Shown here: one piece after another, positions 9,724 to 22,822 of the stretch
Position numbering within the stretch: position 1 is the first letter of the stretch
How the letters are laid out: every line of letters begins with the position of its first letter
NCBI RefSeq assembly: GCF_006334915.2
Contig: NZ_VDMA02000005.1
Span: 412,013-476,012 of the forward strand
Reading direction: 5' to 3'
Source of the DNA: Microbispora catharanthi
Lineage (GTDB): Bacteria; Actinomycetota; Actinomycetes; Streptosporangiales; Streptosporangiaceae
DNA: 64,000 nucleotides
Translations under genes and position numbers: made by a program
Notes under the pieces: generated by a model
The model's input: the letters and a program-made list of their open reading frames with translations, nothing else
Database searches by the model: none
Told to the model about the DNA's origin: nothing

Positions 9724-10092
9724 TCAGAGGTCGGGCAGGGGATCTCTGGGCAGGTCACCGGGCGAGAACGCCTCCGCGTCCGCCGCCGCCACCACGGCGG
9801 CGTACTCGTCGTCGACCTCCAGGGTCATGCCACCGATCTCGATGCGGGGCCCCGACCCGAACTCGACCGGCCCGAGGCGGGTGCGGCGGGGGTAGCGCGC
9901 CCACACCCCTGACGGCTCGTCCCTGCTGAACATCTTGGTGGACAACAGGGTGATCGACCGGTCCGTCACCACGACGAGGAAACCGATCGTGGCGGGAGGC
10001 GGCAGGGCCACCGCGGGAAACACGTAGCGGATGTCCTCGCCGGGACCGAGCATCGCCCGGCAGCGCTCCCTGATCGTGGCGGACACCGGCAT
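9724..10092 (-). CDS. small conserved protein with a PH-like fold signature
   Basis: A 122-aa protein with no recognised name. The run IRYVFPAVALPPPATIGFLVVVTDRSITLLS (quoted here only as IRYVFPAV and VVVTDRSITLL) has the pattern of alternating hydrophobic strands seen in bacterial PH-like domains. The C-terminal part is acidic. There is no signal peptide. The ATG at 10092 follows GAGGGAG 8-14 bases upstream. It sits between coaBC and metK on the same strand, with 68 bases to coaBC. Function is unknown. Confidence 0.75.
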   Translation of the reverse strand: MPVSATIRERCRAMLGPGEDIRYVFPAVALPPPATIGFLVVVTDRSITLLSTKMFSRDEPSGVWARYPRRTRLGPVEFGSGPRIEIGGMTLEVDDEYAAVVAAADAEAFSPGDLPRDPLPDL

Positions 10093-10160
10093 GGCGATCG
10101 CTCCCTCGACACACGACCTGTGGGGGCGGGGCGGGCGCCCGCGCCGGCACCACGCGAAGG

Positions 10161-11447
10161 TCAGGCGAGACGCTGCGCCACCAAATCCCACACTACGTCG
10201 GCGAGATCCTCTTTGGGACCCCTCGGAATCTCCACGGACCCGCCTTCCGCCGTGAGGACGACGGCAGCGTTGTCCGGCGTGCCGAACGCCAGGTTCTCCC
10301 CGACCTGGTTGACCACGAGCAGGTCGCAGCCCTTGCGCTCCAGCTTGGCCCGGCCGTTGGCCAGGACGTCGTCGGTCTCCGCCGCGAATCCCACGATCAC
10401 CCGGGGACGCGGCCCGTCCGCCCCGGCCTCCTTCGCGGCGGCCAGACCCTCGCCGGTCTCGCGCCCGCCGCCCGCCGCCGCGGCGCCCGCGGCGTACGCC
10501 TCCAGCCTGGCCCGGCGAACCTCCCCCAGCTCGGCCAGGATGTCCGGATTTTTCACCAGATGGATTGGGTCGGGCTCGGCGGACGACTTCTTGATCTTCG
10601 TGTCGCTCTGCCGTACGGGCCGGAAGTCCGCGACCGCGGCGGCCATCACGACCGCGTCGGCGTGCTCGGCCGCCGCGAGGACCGCGTCGCGCAGCTGCCG
10701 CGCCGACTCCACCCGCACGACCTTCGCGCCGGCGGGATCGGGCAGCGTCACGTTGGCCGCCACGAGCGTGACCTCCGCGCCCCGGGCGACGGCCGTACGG
10801 GCGAGGGCGTATCCCTGCAGCCCGGAAGACCGGTTGCCGATGAACCGCACGGGGTCGATCGCCTCGCGGGTGCCCCCGGCGGAGACGACGACGTGCCGCC
10901 CGGCCAGGTCCTCGCGCCGGCCCGCCAGCACACGCCGGCACACCTCGAAGATCTCGGCGGGGTCGGGCAGCCGCCCAGGACCGGTGTCGGCGCCGGTGAG
11001 CCTGCCGACGGCGGGCTCGATCACGATCGCGCCGCGCTCGCGCAGCGTCGCCACGTTCGCCCGCGTGGCCGGGTGCTCCCACATCTCGGTGTGCATCGCG
11101 GGCGCGAACACCACCGGGCACCGCGCCGTGAGCAGGGTGTTGGTGAGCAGGTCGTTGGCCATGCCGTGCGCGGCGCGGGCCAGCACGTCCGCCGTCGCCG
11201 GGGCGACGACCACCAGATCGGCGGACTGCCCGATGCGCACGTGCGGCACCTCGTGCACCGACTCCCACACCTCGGTGGTCACCGGATTGCCCGACAGCGC
11301 CGCCCAGGTCGGCTCGCCCACGAACCGCAGAGCGTCCCGGGTCGGCACGACGCGCACGTCGTGACCCGACTCGGTGAACAGGCGGAGCAGCTCGCAGGAC
11401 TTGTAGACCGCGATGCCGGCGCTCACGCCCAGCACGACAGACGTCAT
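10161..11447 (-). CDS. coaBC: bifunctional phosphopantothenoylcysteine decarboxylase / phosphopantothenate-cysteine ligase
   Basis: CoaBC performs two steps of coenzyme A synthesis. The N-terminal flavin decarboxylase domain starts LGVSAGIAVYKSCELLR and has the PAMHTEMWEHPATRAN substrate segment (about residues 117-132). The C-terminal CTP-dependent ligase domain starts about residue 185 (HVVVSAGGTREAIDPVRFIGN region) and contains a KKSS segment near residue 285. The 428-aa length is slightly longer than usual because of an Ala/Gly-rich insertion around residue 310. It follows rpoZ by 14 bases; the gmk-rpoZ-coaBC order is typical. Confidence 0.97.
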   Translation of the reverse strand: MTSVVLGVSAGIAVYKSCELLRLFTESGHDVRVVPTRDALRFVGEPTWAALSGNPVTTEVWESVHEVPHVRIGQSADLVVVAPATADVLARAAHGMANDLLTNTLLTARCPVVFAPAMHTEMWEHPATRANVATLRERGAIVIEPAVGRLTGADTGPGRLPDPAEIFEVCRRVLAGRREDLAGRHVVVSAGGTREAIDPVRFIGNRSSGLQGYALARTAVARGAEVTLVAANVTLPDPAGAKVVRVESARQLRDAVLAAAEHADAVVMAAAVADFRPVRQSDTKIKKSSAEPDPIHLVKNPDILAELGEVRRARLEAYAAGAAAAGGGRETGEGLAAAKEAGADGPRPRVIVGFAAETDDVLANGRAKLERKGCDLLVVNQVGENLAFGTPDNAAVVLTAEGGSVEIPRGPKEDLADVVWDLVAQRLA

Positions 11448-11461
11448 CGACGGAGTGGTGC

Positions 11462-11725
11462 TCAGCCCTCGATGGGCTCAGAGGTGAGCAGGCCCTCGGA
11501 GACCTCGCGCAGGGCGATGGACAGCGGCTTCTCCTGGGCGTGGGTCTCCACGAGGGGCCCCACGTACTCCAGCAGGCCCTCGCCGAGCTGAGAGTAGTAA
11601 GCGTTGATCTGGCGCGCCCGCTTCGCACCCATGATCACAAGGCTGTACTTGCTGTCGACGATGTCGAGAAGCGCGTCGATCGACGGGTTGGTGATGCCTT
11701 CCGCGTAGGCGGAGCTGCTTGCCAC
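11462..11725 (-). CDS. rpoZ: RNA polymerase omega subunit
   Basis: Omega assists assembly of RNA polymerase. The 87-aa protein has the family segments [29 protein letters not shown] and the later [13 protein letters not shown]. It begins one base after the gmk stop, so gmk and rpoZ are very probably cotranscribed, with coaBC behind. Confidence 0.97.
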   Translation of the reverse strand: MASSSAYAEGITNPSIDALLDIVDSKYSLVIMGAKRARQINAYYSQLGEGLLEYVGPLVETHAQEKPLSIALREVSEGLLTSEPIEG

Positions 11726-11726
11726 G

Positions 11727-12383
11727 TCAGTGATTCCCCTGGCTAGGTGAGTGTCCCATCAAGGTTATCAGCCGGTGGCACACGCCCTTGACGGACGTGT
11801 TGACGATCGTGAGATCGAACTCCTTCTCCGCCGCCAGCTCGATCCGGCCCACCTCCAGGCGGCGGGCGATCACGTCGGGAGGCTCGGTGCCGCGGCCGCG
11901 CAGCCGCCGCTCCAGCTCCTCCCAGCTCGGCGGGGCCAGGAACACCAGCAGGGCATCGGGCATGGTCGTACGCACCTGCCTGGCGCCCTGCAGGTCGATC
12001 TCCAGCAGAGCGGGGACGCCTGCCGCCAGCTTCTCCAGCACCGGCCGCCTGGGCGTGCCGTACCGGTTGCCGGCGAACTCGGCCCACTCCAGAAGCTCGC
12101 CGGAGGCGACGAGCTCGTCGAACTCGTCGTTGCCGGCGAAGAAGTACTCCACGCCGTGCTGCTCCCCCGGACGGGGCTTCCGGGTAGTCACCGAGACCGA
12201 CAGCCACACCTCAGGGTGGGACCGCCGGAGCTCGGCGACGACCGTGGACTTCCCCACACCCGACGGACCGGACAGGACCGTCAGGCGCGGGCGAGGCCTG
12301 GAGTCACCGCCGCGCGTCCTGAACCCGCTGGTCGCGACTGCCTCGTGGGCCCGATCTCCAGCGGACCGGGACGTGTCGGTCAC
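11727..12383 (-). CDS. gmk: guanylate kinase
   Basis: Guanylate kinase converts GMP to GDP. The P-loop GPSGVGKST lies at about residues 39-47 after a ~30-residue extension. The GMP-binding segments [13 protein letters not shown] and GVEYFF follow, then the [13 protein letters not shown] and [18 protein letters not shown] lid. The GTG start has GGGGG six bases upstream. Genes mihF, gmk, rpoZ and coaBC run in one direction with short gaps. Confidence 0.96.
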   Translation of the reverse strand: MTDTSRSAGDRAHEAVATSGFRTRGGDSRPRPRLTVLSGPSGVGKSTVVAELRRSHPEVWLSVSVTTRKPRPGEQHGVEYFFAGNDEFDELVASGELLEWAEFAGNRYGTPRRPVLEKLAAGVPALLEIDLQGARQVRTTMPDALLVFLAPPSWEELERRLRGRGTEPPDVIARRLEVGRIELAAEKEFDLTIVNTSVKGVCHRLITLMGHSPSQGNH

Positions 12384-12421
12384 TCCGTACCCCCGTGAAA
12401 CTCGCTCGTACGCCGCCGAGA

Positions 12422-12745
12422 TCAGCTCTCGGCGCCGCCGAACTCGCGCTCCAGGGAGGCGCGCTGGTTGGCGCCGAGACCCCGCACGCGGCGGGATTCG
12501 GCGATACCAAGGCGCTCCATGAGCTGCTTGGCGCGGACCTTGCCGACGCCAGGGAGCGACTCCAGCAGAGCCGAGACCTTCATCTTGCCGATGACGTCGT
12601 CGGTCTGCCCATCCTTCAGCACCTCAGCCAGAGAAACCGCGCCGTGCTTGAGCCGGTTCTTGACCTCGGCACGCTCCTTGCGTGCCTTGGCAGCCTTCTC
12701 AAGAGCTGCGGCGCGCTGCTCGGGGGTCAGGGGAGGAAGAGCCAC
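12422..12745 (-). CDS. mihF: integration host factor, actinobacterial type (mIHF)
   Basis: mIHF is a nucleoid-associated DNA-bending protein, unrelated in sequence to E. coli IHF. The 107-aa protein shows its signature: a basic N-terminal helix ([19 protein letters not shown]), then a helix-two-turn-helix core with [21 protein letters not shown] and [14 protein letters not shown]. It is followed by gmk after 38 bases. Upstream is an AT-rich island (12838-12900) that holds the best promoter candidate. Confidence 0.95.
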   Translation of the reverse strand: MALPPLTPEQRAAALEKAAKARKERAEVKNRLKHGAVSLAEVLKDGQTDDVIGKMKVSALLESLPGVGKVRAKQLMERLGIAESRRVRGLGANQRASLEREFGGAES

Positions 12746-12852
12746 GCCGGGTCACCTCGAATTTCTTGTCGATGTACTCGGACGGGAGGGGAAACTAGCT
12801 GGTCTTGGCCGTAACGGCAACGTCAAGGGCGGTTTCTCGGACTACAAAATTG

Positions 12853-12882
12853 ATTTTACTACTTTTGGTATTGGAAAAGTCA
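12853..12882 (-). promoter_or_regulatory. candidate mihF promoter in an AT-rich island
   Basis: On the minus strand TGACTT (12882-12877) and TAAAAT (12858-12853) are separated by 18 bases. The -10 is near consensus and sits in the most AT-rich ~60 bases of this part of the window. Transcription would start about 100 bases before the mihF GTG. Confidence 0.5.
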
Positions 12883-12964
12883 CTCTTCGTAGATCAAAAC
12901 CGCCTCAGCAGGCCCGGAGCGGGATGACGCATGGTGACGGCGCCGGAGACCGCCCGGCGCTCGA

Positions 12965-13663
12965 TCAGGGGCTCACACGGCGCAGCGCGGCGGCGATCGC
13001 GGCGGCCGCCGCGCCCGGGTCGGGCGCCCCGGTGATGGGCCGTCCGATCACGAGGAGGTCGGCCCCGTGTGCGATCGCGTCCTCCGGAGTGGCCACCCGC
13101 GCCTGGTCCTGGGTGTCGGCGCCGACGGGCCGTACGCCGGGGGTGATCAATGTCACGTCCGGACCGACCTCCGCGCGTACGGCGGCGACCTCCCTGGGCG
13201 AGCAGACGAGGGCCTGGGCGCCCGCCCCGACGGCCACGGCGGCCATACGGCGCGCGGCGTCCGCGGGGGGTCCCTGGATACCGATCTCGCGGAGATCGGC
13301 CTCAGAAAGCGACGTCAGGAGCGTCACGGCCGCGATCTGGGTGTTGGGGGCCCCCTCGACGGCCGCCCTGACCATCGCGGGGCCCCCCGCGGCGTGCACG
13401 GTGAGGTACGTCGGCTTGAGCCGGGCGACCGCCCGGGCGGCGGCGCCGACGGTGTTCGGGATGTCGTGCAGCTTGAGGTCCAGGAAGACCTGCACGCCGC
13501 TCGCGCCGCGCACCGAGGCGATCACGTCGGGCCCGTACCGCAGGTAGAGCTCCAGTCCCACCTTCACCGTGGTGACGTGCGGGGTGACCAAGCCGGCCCA
13601 GCGGGCCGCGGTCTCCAGGTCGGGCGCGTCCAGGGCGACGGCGATGGGAGCGGGCGTGGTCAA
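12965..13663 (-). CDS. pyrF: orotidine 5'-phosphate decarboxylase
   Basis: PyrF catalyses the last step to UMP. The 232-aa protein has the short-type signature VALDAPDLETAARW at the start, the catalytic FLDLKLHDIPNTV (about residues 59-71, D-x-K-x-x-D) and the phosphate-binding DLLVIGRPITGA near the C-terminus. The ATG overlaps the pyrD stop by four bases (ATGA). It is the last gene of the pyrimidine operon. Confidence 0.97.
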   Translation of the reverse strand: MTTPAPIAVALDAPDLETAARWAGLVTPHVTTVKVGLELYLRYGPDVIASVRGASGVQVFLDLKLHDIPNTVGAAARAVARLKPTYLTVHAAGGPAMVRAAVEGAPNTQIAAVTLLTSLSEADLREIGIQGPPADAARRMAAVAVGAGAQALVCSPREVAAVRAEVGPDVTLITPGVRPVGADTQDQARVATPEDAIAHGADLLVIGRPITGAPDPGAAAAAIAAALRRVSP

Positions 13664-14634
13664 AGCGAACTCTCCTCGAGATCTGTTCGTTTTCGTGGTT
13701 GCGCGCCCGCCGGGCGGTGGGCCAGGCCCACGGCGTCGGCGAGCCGGTCGAACCCGCGCTCCTGCAGAAGCTCCTCAAGCTCCCTCAGGACCCGCGGGCA
13801 GGCGTAGGGGTCGTGGAACAGCGCCGTGCCCACCGCGACGGCGCAGGCGCCCGCCAGGACGAGCTCAAGGGCGTCCCTGCCGGTCGAGACGCCGCCCATG
13901 CCGATGATCGGCACTCCCGGCAGCGCCGCGTGGACCTGCCATACGCAGCGCACCGCCAGGGGCCGTACGGCGGGGCCGGACAGGCCGCCGGTGCCCGCCG
14001 CGAGCGAGGGGCGCATCGTGTCCACGTCGATGCTCATCCCGACCGGAGTGTTGATCATCGCGAGGGCGTCGGCGCCGCCGTCCACGCACGCGCGTGCGAC
14101 CGCGACGACGTCCGCCACGTCCGGGGACAGCTTGGCGATCACCGGCACCTCGTACGGCGTGGCCGCGCGCACCGAGGCCACGACCTCCGCCGCGGCGGCC
14201 CCGTCGCGGGCGAACACCCTGCCGCGGTCCTCGACGTTCGGGCACGACAGGTTGATCTCCACGGCGGTGATGCCGTCGACGCCGGCCAGGCGCCGCGCCA
14301 GCGCGGTGTACTCGGTCACGGTGCCGCCGCCGATCGACACGACCGTGCGGGCCCCGCGCTCGGCCAGCCAGGGCAGCTCGCGCTCCAGGAACGCCTCGAC
14401 GCCGGGGCCCTGCAGGCCCACGGCGTTCAGCAGCCCGGAGGGGGTCTCGGCCATCCGCGGCGTCGGCCGTCCCGCACGGGGGGCCATGGTGATCGACCGG
14501 GTGACGAACGCGCCCAGCCGGTGGACGTCGGAGAACTGGGCCAGCTCGCGGCCGGTCCCGCCGCAGCCTGAGGCGGTCAGCACCGGGTTGGGCAGCTCGA
14601 CATGGGCCAGGTAGGTCCGCAGGTCGGCGGTCAC
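13660..14634 (-). CDS. pyrD: dihydroorotate dehydrogenase, class 1B catalytic subunit
   Basis: This subunit oxidises dihydroorotate to orotate and passes electrons to PyrK. FMN-site segments are TASGCGGTGRE, RSITMAPRAGRPTPRM and INTPVGMSIDVDT. NLSCPNVEDRG carries the cysteine that acts as base in class 1 enzymes. IIGMGGVSTGRDALE and VAVGTAL bind FMN phosphate near the C-terminus. Its partner pyrK lies 21 bases upstream, which identifies the NAD-linked class 1B system rather than the quinone-linked class 2 form. The GTG has GGGAGG five bases before it. Confidence 0.95.
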   Translation of the reverse strand: MTADLRTYLAHVELPNPVLTASGCGGTGRELAQFSDVHRLGAFVTRSITMAPRAGRPTPRMAETPSGLLNAVGLQGPGVEAFLERELPWLAERGARTVVSIGGGTVTEYTALARRLAGVDGITAVEINLSCPNVEDRGRVFARDGAAAAEVVASVRAATPYEVPVIAKLSPDVADVVAVARACVDGGADALAMINTPVGMSIDVDTMRPSLAAGTGGLSGPAVRPLAVRCVWQVHAALPGVPIIGMGGVSTGRDALELVLAGACAVAVGTALFHDPYACPRVLRELEELLQERGFDRLADAVGLAHRPAGAQPRKRTDLEESSL

Positions 14635-14655
14635 GGCCGCCTCCCCCGCCCCGGC

Positions 14656-15513
14656 TCAGACATGCCGTCCGCCGGGCGCGCCGAGCGCGTCGAACGGGAT
14701 CGTGCCGACGTCGTCGAACCGCACCCGCTCGCCCCGGAACACCGGCCCTTCGGTGCAGGCGCGGACCATGCGGGTCACCCCGTCGTCGCCGATGACCGGC
14801 ACCACGCACGTCATGCAGACGCCGATGCCGCAGGCCATGGACTCCTCCACGGCCACCTGCACGGGGATGCCGAGCTCGACGGCGACCGCCGTGACGCCGC
14901 GCAGCGTGTCCATCGGCCCGCACGCGTAGACCGCGTCGGCCCGCGCGTCGGCGATCACGCCGGGCAGCACGTCGGTCACCTTGCCGCGCATGCCCAGCGA
15001 GCCGTCCTCGGTCGTCAGCGTGGTCGTCTCGCCCATCCGGCGGGCCCGCAGCGCCCCGAAGACCCGGTCGGCCGACGGCGCCCCCAGCACGAAGTCGATG
15101 CGGCAGCCCCGCTGCTGCAGCGCGTCCCCCAGCGCGAACAGCGGCGCCGCGCCGTGCTCGTCGCCGACCAGCACGCAGGTGCAGGGGTCGCGGGGCAGAG
15201 GGAAGGGACGGCCGAGCGGGCCGACCATGTCGAGCGTGTCGCGCGCCCGCAGGTCGGCGAGCCAGGCCGTCCCGGCACCGCGCACGCCGAAGACGAGCTC
15301 CACCGTGCCACCGTAGTCCGGCTTCACGTCGTGGATCGTGAAGGCCCGCCGGGTGAGCATCGAGGAGTCGCGGCCCCCGACGGCGACCGTGACGAAGTGG
15401 CCGGGCCGGAACCGGTCGGCGATGCCCGGCGCGACGACGGTCAGCGCATGGTAGGCGTCCACGCGGCGCGTCGTCAGCACCGTGCCCGTGACCTGAACCG
15501 GACTGCCGGCCAC
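14656..15513 (-). CDS. pyrK: dihydroorotate dehydrogenase electron-transfer subunit
   Basis: PyrK carries FAD and a [2Fe-2S] cluster and links PyrD to NAD+. The 285-aa protein has an FAD domain with RRAFTIHDV and a nucleotide-binding domain. The cluster motif is ACGIGVCMTCVVP with the fourth Cys in RACTEGPVF near the C-terminus. I start it at the GTG at 15513, which has GGGAG six bases upstream; further upstream the frame enters the carB end and codes low-complexity sequence. It is the gene between carB and pyrD in the operon. Confidence 0.93.
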   Translation of the reverse strand: MAGSPVQVTGTVLTTRRVDAYHALTVVAPGIADRFRPGHFVTVAVGGRDSSMLTRRAFTIHDVKPDYGGTVELVFGVRGAGTAWLADLRARDTLDMVGPLGRPFPLPRDPCTCVLVGDEHGAAPLFALGDALQQRGCRIDFVLGAPSADRVFGALRARRMGETTTLTTEDGSLGMRGKVTDVLPGVIADARADAVYACGPMDTLRGVTAVAVELGIPVQVAVEESMACGIGVCMTCVVPVIGDDGVTRMVRACTEGPVFRGERVRFDDVGTIPFDALGAPGGRHV

Positions 15514-15586
15514 TCCCTGCTCCCTGTTCCTGGCGCTCGCTCCGCTCGCGCGGCTCCGGGCGCCCAAGCCCTCCGCGTGTCCCGGG

Positions 15587-18857
<3,271 letters not shown>

Positions 18858-18865
<8 letters not shown>

Positions 18866-19976
18866 CCTTGGCCCCCTTCTTGTCGTCCATCAGCTGGCAG
18901 AACTCGTCGAACAGATACGCCGCGTCGTGCGGGCCCGCGGCCGCCTCGGGGTGGTACTGCACGCTGAACGCGGGGCGGTCCAGCAGGCGCAGCCCCTCCA
19001 CGCAGTCGTCGTTGAGGTTGACGTGGCTCACCTCGGCCGCGCCGTACGGGGTCTCGAAGGGCCCGTCGAGCGGCGCGCGCACGGCGAAGCCGTGGTTGTG
19101 CGCGGAGATCTCGACCTTGCCGGTCCTGCGGTCCTGCACCGGCTGGTTCACTCCGCGGTGGCCGTACCGCAGCTTGTAGGTGCCGAGGCCGAGCGCCCGG
19201 CCGAGGATCTGGTTGCCGAAGCAGATGCCGAAGAACGGCACGCTCTCGTCCAGCACCTCACGCAGGGACTCGACCGCGTACCCGGCCGCGGCGGGGTCGC
19301 CGGGGCCGTTGGAGAAGAAGACGCCGTCGGGGTCGAGGGCGAGGATGTCGGCCGCCTTGGCGGTCGCGGGCAGCACGTGCACCTCGCACCCCCGCTCGGA
19401 CATCCGCTGCGGGGTCATGGCCTTGATGCCGAGGTCGACCGCGGCGACGGTGAAGCGCTTGCGCCCGACCGCCGGCACGACGTACGGCTCGGCCGTGCTG
19501 ACCTCGCGGGCCAGGTCGGCGCCCTCCATGCCGGGCGAGCGCCGCACCCGCTCGACCAGGTCGGCGATCTCGCCGCCCTCGCTGAAGATGCCCGCGCGCA
19601 TCGCGCCGCGCTCGCGCAGGTGGCGGGTGAGGGCGCGGGTGCCGGGCATCGCGATGCCGACCACGCCCTGGTCGCGCAGGTAGTCGTCGAGCGTCCTGCG
19701 GGAGCGCCAGTTCGACGGGATCCGGGACGGCTCGCGCACCACGTAGCCCGCGACCCAGACCCTGCGGGACTCGGGGTCCTCGTCGTTGACACCGGTGTTG
19801 CCGATGTGCGGGGCGGTCATCGCGACGATCTGGCGGTGGTAGGAGGGGTCGGTGAGCGTCTCCTGGTAGCCGGTCATGCCGGTGTTGAAGACCATCTCGC
19901 CGAACGTCTCGCCCACGGCGCCGTACGGCGTTCCCTCGAAGACGCGTCCGTCCTCGAGCACGAGCAGGGCTGTCAT
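18858..19976 (-). CDS. carA: carbamoyl-phosphate synthase small (glutaminase) subunit
   Basis: CarA hydrolyses glutamine and channels ammonia to CarB. The 372-aa protein begins [15 protein letters not shown]. The N-terminal domain has [17 protein letters not shown]. The class I glutaminase domain has the nucleophile Cys in [13 protein letters not shown] and the His-x-Glu in [10 protein letters not shown]. The ATG overlaps the pyrC stop by four bases (ATGA). Sharing the operon with pyr genes suggests the supply of carbamoyl phosphate is regulated mainly with pyrimidines. Confidence 0.98.
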
Positions 19977-21304
19977 ACGAGCTTCCCTTCGAGAACGGTG
20001 GGCCGGCCGCGCAGGAACGTGGCGACGACGCGGCCGGGCAGGGTCAGCCCCTCGTAGGGGGTGTTGCGGCTCTTCGACGCCATCGCCGCAGGGTCGACGG
20101 TCTGCCGGACCGACGGGTCGTACAGCGTGACGTTGCCGGGGGCGCCGGGCTCGATCGGGCGGCCGTGCCCGGTCAGGCGGCCGATCGCGGCCGGCCGCGC
20201 GGACATGCGGTCGGCGACGCCGGCCCAGTCGAGCAGCCCGGTCTCGACCATGGCCTCCTGGACCACGGACAGGGCGGTCTCCAGGCCGATCATCCCCATG
20301 GCCGCCGCGGCCCACTCGGTCTCCTTGTCCTCGACCGGGTGGGGGGCGTGGTCGGTGGCCACGCAGTCGATCGTGCCGTCGGCCAGCGCCTCGCGCAGCG
20401 CCCGCACGTCCTCGGCGGTGCGCAGCGGCGGGTTCACCTTGTAGATCGGGTTGTACGGCCCGAGCGGCGACCTCTCCGCGCAGGAGTCGGTCAGCAGCAG
20501 GTGGTGGGGGGTGACCTCGGCGGTCACGTCCCAGCCCTTCGACTTGGCCCAGCGGATGATCTCGACGGAGCCCGCGGTGGAGACGTGGCAGACGTGCAGC
20601 CGGGAGCCGACGTGCGCGGCGAGCAGGCAGTCGCGCGCGATGATCGCCTCCTCCGCGACCGCCGGCCAGCCGGTCAGGCCGAGCCTGGCCGACACCTCGC
20701 CCTCGTTGAGCTGGGCGCCCTCGGTCAGCCTCGGCTCCTGGGCATGCTGGGCCACGACGCCGTCGAACGCCTTGACGTACTCCAGCGCCCGGCGCATCAG
20801 CACGGCGTCGGACACGCACTTGCCGTCGTCGGAGAAGACCCGCACGCGGGCCGCGGAGTCGGCCATCGCGCCGAGCTCGGCCAGCTGGCGGCCCTCGAGG
20901 CCGGAGGTCACGGCGCCCACGGGCTGCACGTCGCAGTGGCCGTATTCCTGGCCGAGCCGCCAGACCTGTTCCACCACGCCGGCGGTGTCGGCCACCGGGG
21001 AGGTGTTGGCCATCGCGTGGACGGCGGTGTACCCGCCCCGCGCCGCGGCCTGGGTGCCGGTCTCGACGGTCTCGGCGTCCTCCCGGCCGGGCTCGCGCAG
21101 GTGGGTGTGCAGGTCCACCAGGCCGGGCAGGGCGACCAGCCCGTCGGCGTCGACCGTCTGGTCGGCCTTCGCGCCCGCGAGGTCGCCGGTCTCGGCCACG
21201 ACGCCGTCGCGCAGCAGGATGTCGCTCGGGGCGCCGCCCAGGATGCGGGCGCCCCTGATGAGGATGGTGGTCACAGTCTCCTCGTGATGGTCGTACGTGC
21301 TCAT
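19973..21304 (-). CDS. pyrC: dihydroorotase, class I
   Basis: PyrC cyclises carbamoyl aspartate to dihydroorotate. The 443-aa amidohydrolase has the zinc motif [10 protein letters not shown] near residue 64, the [12 protein letters not shown] and [11 protein letters not shown] histidines, and the CVATDHAPH aspartate. Length and motifs are those of the class I enzyme, which is active without a PyrB complex. The ATG at 21304 has GGAGG six bases upstream and overlaps the pyrB stop by four bases. Confidence 0.97.
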   Translation of the reverse strand: MSTYDHHEETVTTILIRGARILGGAPSDILLRDGVVAETGDLAGAKADQTVDADGLVALPGLVDLHTHLREPGREDAETVETGTQAAARGGYTAVHAMANTSPVADTAGVVEQVWRLGQEYGHCDVQPVGAVTSGLEGRQLAELGAMADSAARVRVFSDDGKCVSDAVLMRRALEYVKAFDGVVAQHAQEPRLTEGAQLNEGEVSARLGLTGWPAVAEEAIIARDCLLAAHVGSRLHVCHVSTAGSVEIIRWAKSKGWDVTAEVTPHHLLLTDSCAERSPLGPYNPIYKVNPPLRTAEDVRALREALADGTIDCVATDHAPHPVEDKETEWAAAAMGMIGLETALSVVQEAMVETGLLDWAGVADRMSARPAAIGRLTGHGRPIEPGAPGNVTLYDPSVRQTVDPAAMASKSRNTPYEGLTLPGRVVATFLRGRPTVLEGKLV

Positions 21305-22236
21305 TCGGCGCCTCCGATCGCGGGCTCGGAACCGCCGAGCAGCAGGTAGAGGACGGCCATCCGGACCGTCACGCCGTTGGCGACCTGCTCGACGATCGTC
21401 GAGCGCGGCGAGTCGGCGACCTCCGCGGAGATCTCCATGCCGCGGTTCATCGGGCCGGGGTGCATGACGATGGCGTCGTCGTGCAGGCGGGCGAAGCGGT
21501 CGCGGTCGAGGCCGTAGCGGCGGCTGTACTCCCGCGCCGAGGGGAAGTAGGCCGCGTTCATCCGCTCCAGCTGGACCCGCAGCATCATCACGACGTCCGA
21601 CTTGGGCAGCACGGCGTCGAGGTCGTACGAGATCTGGCAGGGCCAGGTCCCGACCGCCACCGGCAGCAGGGTCGGCGGCGCGACCAGCGTCACCTCCGCG
21701 CCGAGCGTGTGCAGCAGCAGCACGTTGGACCGGGCGACCCGGCTGTGCAGCACGTCGCCCACGACGGCGATCTTCAGGCCCTCCAGCCGGCCCAGCCGGC
21801 GGCGGATGCTGAAGGCGTCGAGCAGCGCCTGGGTGGGGTGCTCGTGGGTGCCGTCCCCGGCGTTGACCACGCTGCCGCGCACCCAGGTGGCCAGGCGATG
21901 CGGCGCGCCCGAGGCGCTGTGCCTGATCACCACGGCGTCGGCGCCCATGGCCTCCAGGGTGAGCGCGGTGTCCTTCAGCGACTCGCCCTTGGACACGCTC
22001 GACCCCTTGGCCGAGAAATTGATCACATCGGCCGACAGGCGCTTGGCCGCGGCCTCGAAGGAGATGCGGGTCCGGGTGGAGTCCTCGAAGAAGAGGTTCA
22101 CCACCGTGCGGCCGCGCAGCGTCGGCAGCTTCTTGATGGACCGCTGCGAGACCCGCGCCAGCTCCTCGGCCGTGTCGAGGATGAGGAGCGCGTCGTCGCG
22201 GGTGAGGTCGCCGGTCGAGATCAGGTGACGCTTCAT
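21301..22236 (-). CDS. pyrB: aspartate carbamoyltransferase catalytic subunit
   Basis: PyrB joins carbamoyl phosphate and aspartate, the first committed step. The 311-aa protein has the carbamoyl-phosphate loop [15 protein letters not shown] (about residues 50-64), the SKGESLKDT swinging loop and [10 protein letters not shown]. No regulatory subunit gene (pyrI) lies nearby. It overlaps pyrR by four bases and pyrC by four bases. Confidence 0.98.
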   Translation of the reverse strand: MKRHLISTGDLTRDDALLILDTAEELARVSQRSIKKLPTLRGRTVVNLFFEDSTRTRISFEAAAKRLSADVINFSAKGSSVSKGESLKDTALTLEAMGADAVVIRHSASGAPHRLATWVRGSVVNAGDGTHEHPTQALLDAFSIRRRLGRLEGLKIAVVGDVLHSRVARSNVLLLHTLGAEVTLVAPPTLLPVAVGTWPCQISYDLDAVLPKSDVVMMLRVQLERMNAAYFPSAREYSRRYGLDRDRFARLHDDAIVMHPGPMNRGMEISAEVADSPRSTIVEQVANGVTVRMAVLYLLLGGSEPAIGGAE

Positions 22237-22790
22237 CGGTCGTCCTCCTTGATGAGCACGACCGCGTCGCGCCCGTCCGTCTCCTCCAGGAAGACCTTGA
22301 CCTTCTCGCTCTTGGAGGTCGGCAGGTTCTTGCCGACGTAGTCGGCGCGGATCGGCAGCTCCCTGTGGCCGCGGTCGACGAGCGTGGCGAGCTGGACGGC
22401 CCTGGGCCTGCCCACGTCGTTCAGCGCGTCGAGTGCGGCGCGCACGGTGCGGCCGGAGTAGAGGACGTCGTCCACGAGGACGACGGTCCTGCCGTCCACG
22501 CCGTCCGGGGGCAGTTCGGTGCGGCCGAGCGGGCGCGCGGGCCGCAGGCGCAGATCGTCGCGGTACATCGTGACGTCGATGGCGCCGACGGGGACCTTGA
22601 TCCCCTCGAACTGCGCGATGCGCCCGGCGATGCGATGCGCGAGGGTGGCGCCGCGGGTGGGGATGCCGAGCAGGACGACGCTCTCCGCGCCCCTGGTACG
22701 TTCGAGGATCTCGTGTGCGATCCGGGTGAGCGCCCGGTGGATGTCGGGCCCCTCCAGGACGGCACGGGCCTGATTTCGGGCATCAGACAT
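22233..22790 (-). CDS. pyrR: bifunctional pyr operon regulator / uracil phosphoribosyltransferase PyrR
   Basis: PyrR binds pyr mRNA when UMP/UTP is high. The 185-aa protein carries the PRPP loop [18 protein letters not shown] (about residues 105-122) and the family segments [12 protein letters not shown] and [12 protein letters not shown]. It is the first gene of the operon. A hairpin resembling the PyrR-binding loop lies 18 bases before its ATG (22808-22822), next to the ribosome site, so control is probably translational. Confidence 0.96.
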   Translation of the reverse strand: MSDARNQARAVLEGPDIHRALTRIAHEILERTRGAESVVLLGIPTRGATLAHRIAGRIAQFEGIKVPVGAIDVTMYRDDLRLRPARPLGRTELPPDGVDGRTVVLVDDVLYSGRTVRAALDALNDVGRPRAVQLATLVDRGHRELPIRADYVGKNLPTSKSEKVKVFLEETDGRDAVVLIKEDDR

Positions 22791-22807
22791 GAAAAAGTCA
22801 CCGCCTT

Positions 22808-22822
22808 TCCCGCCTCACGGGA
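22808..22822 (-). promoter_or_regulatory. candidate PyrR-binding loop in the pyrR leader
   Basis: In the mRNA sense the sequence is UCCCG-UGAGG-CGGGA, a 5-bp stem with a GAGG-containing loop. This fits the PyrR-binding-loop pattern UCCnGnGAGGY. The likely ribosome site AAAGGCGG follows within 8 bases and lies 10 bases before the ATG, so PyrR binding could block initiation. Confidence 0.6.

Noticed and set aside
9724..11628. A 634-codon open frame spanning coaBC and the small PH-like gene
   Set aside because: Its first 500 codons are Arg/Gly-rich out-of-frame translation of coaBC; only the last ~122 codons form a plausible protein with its own start.
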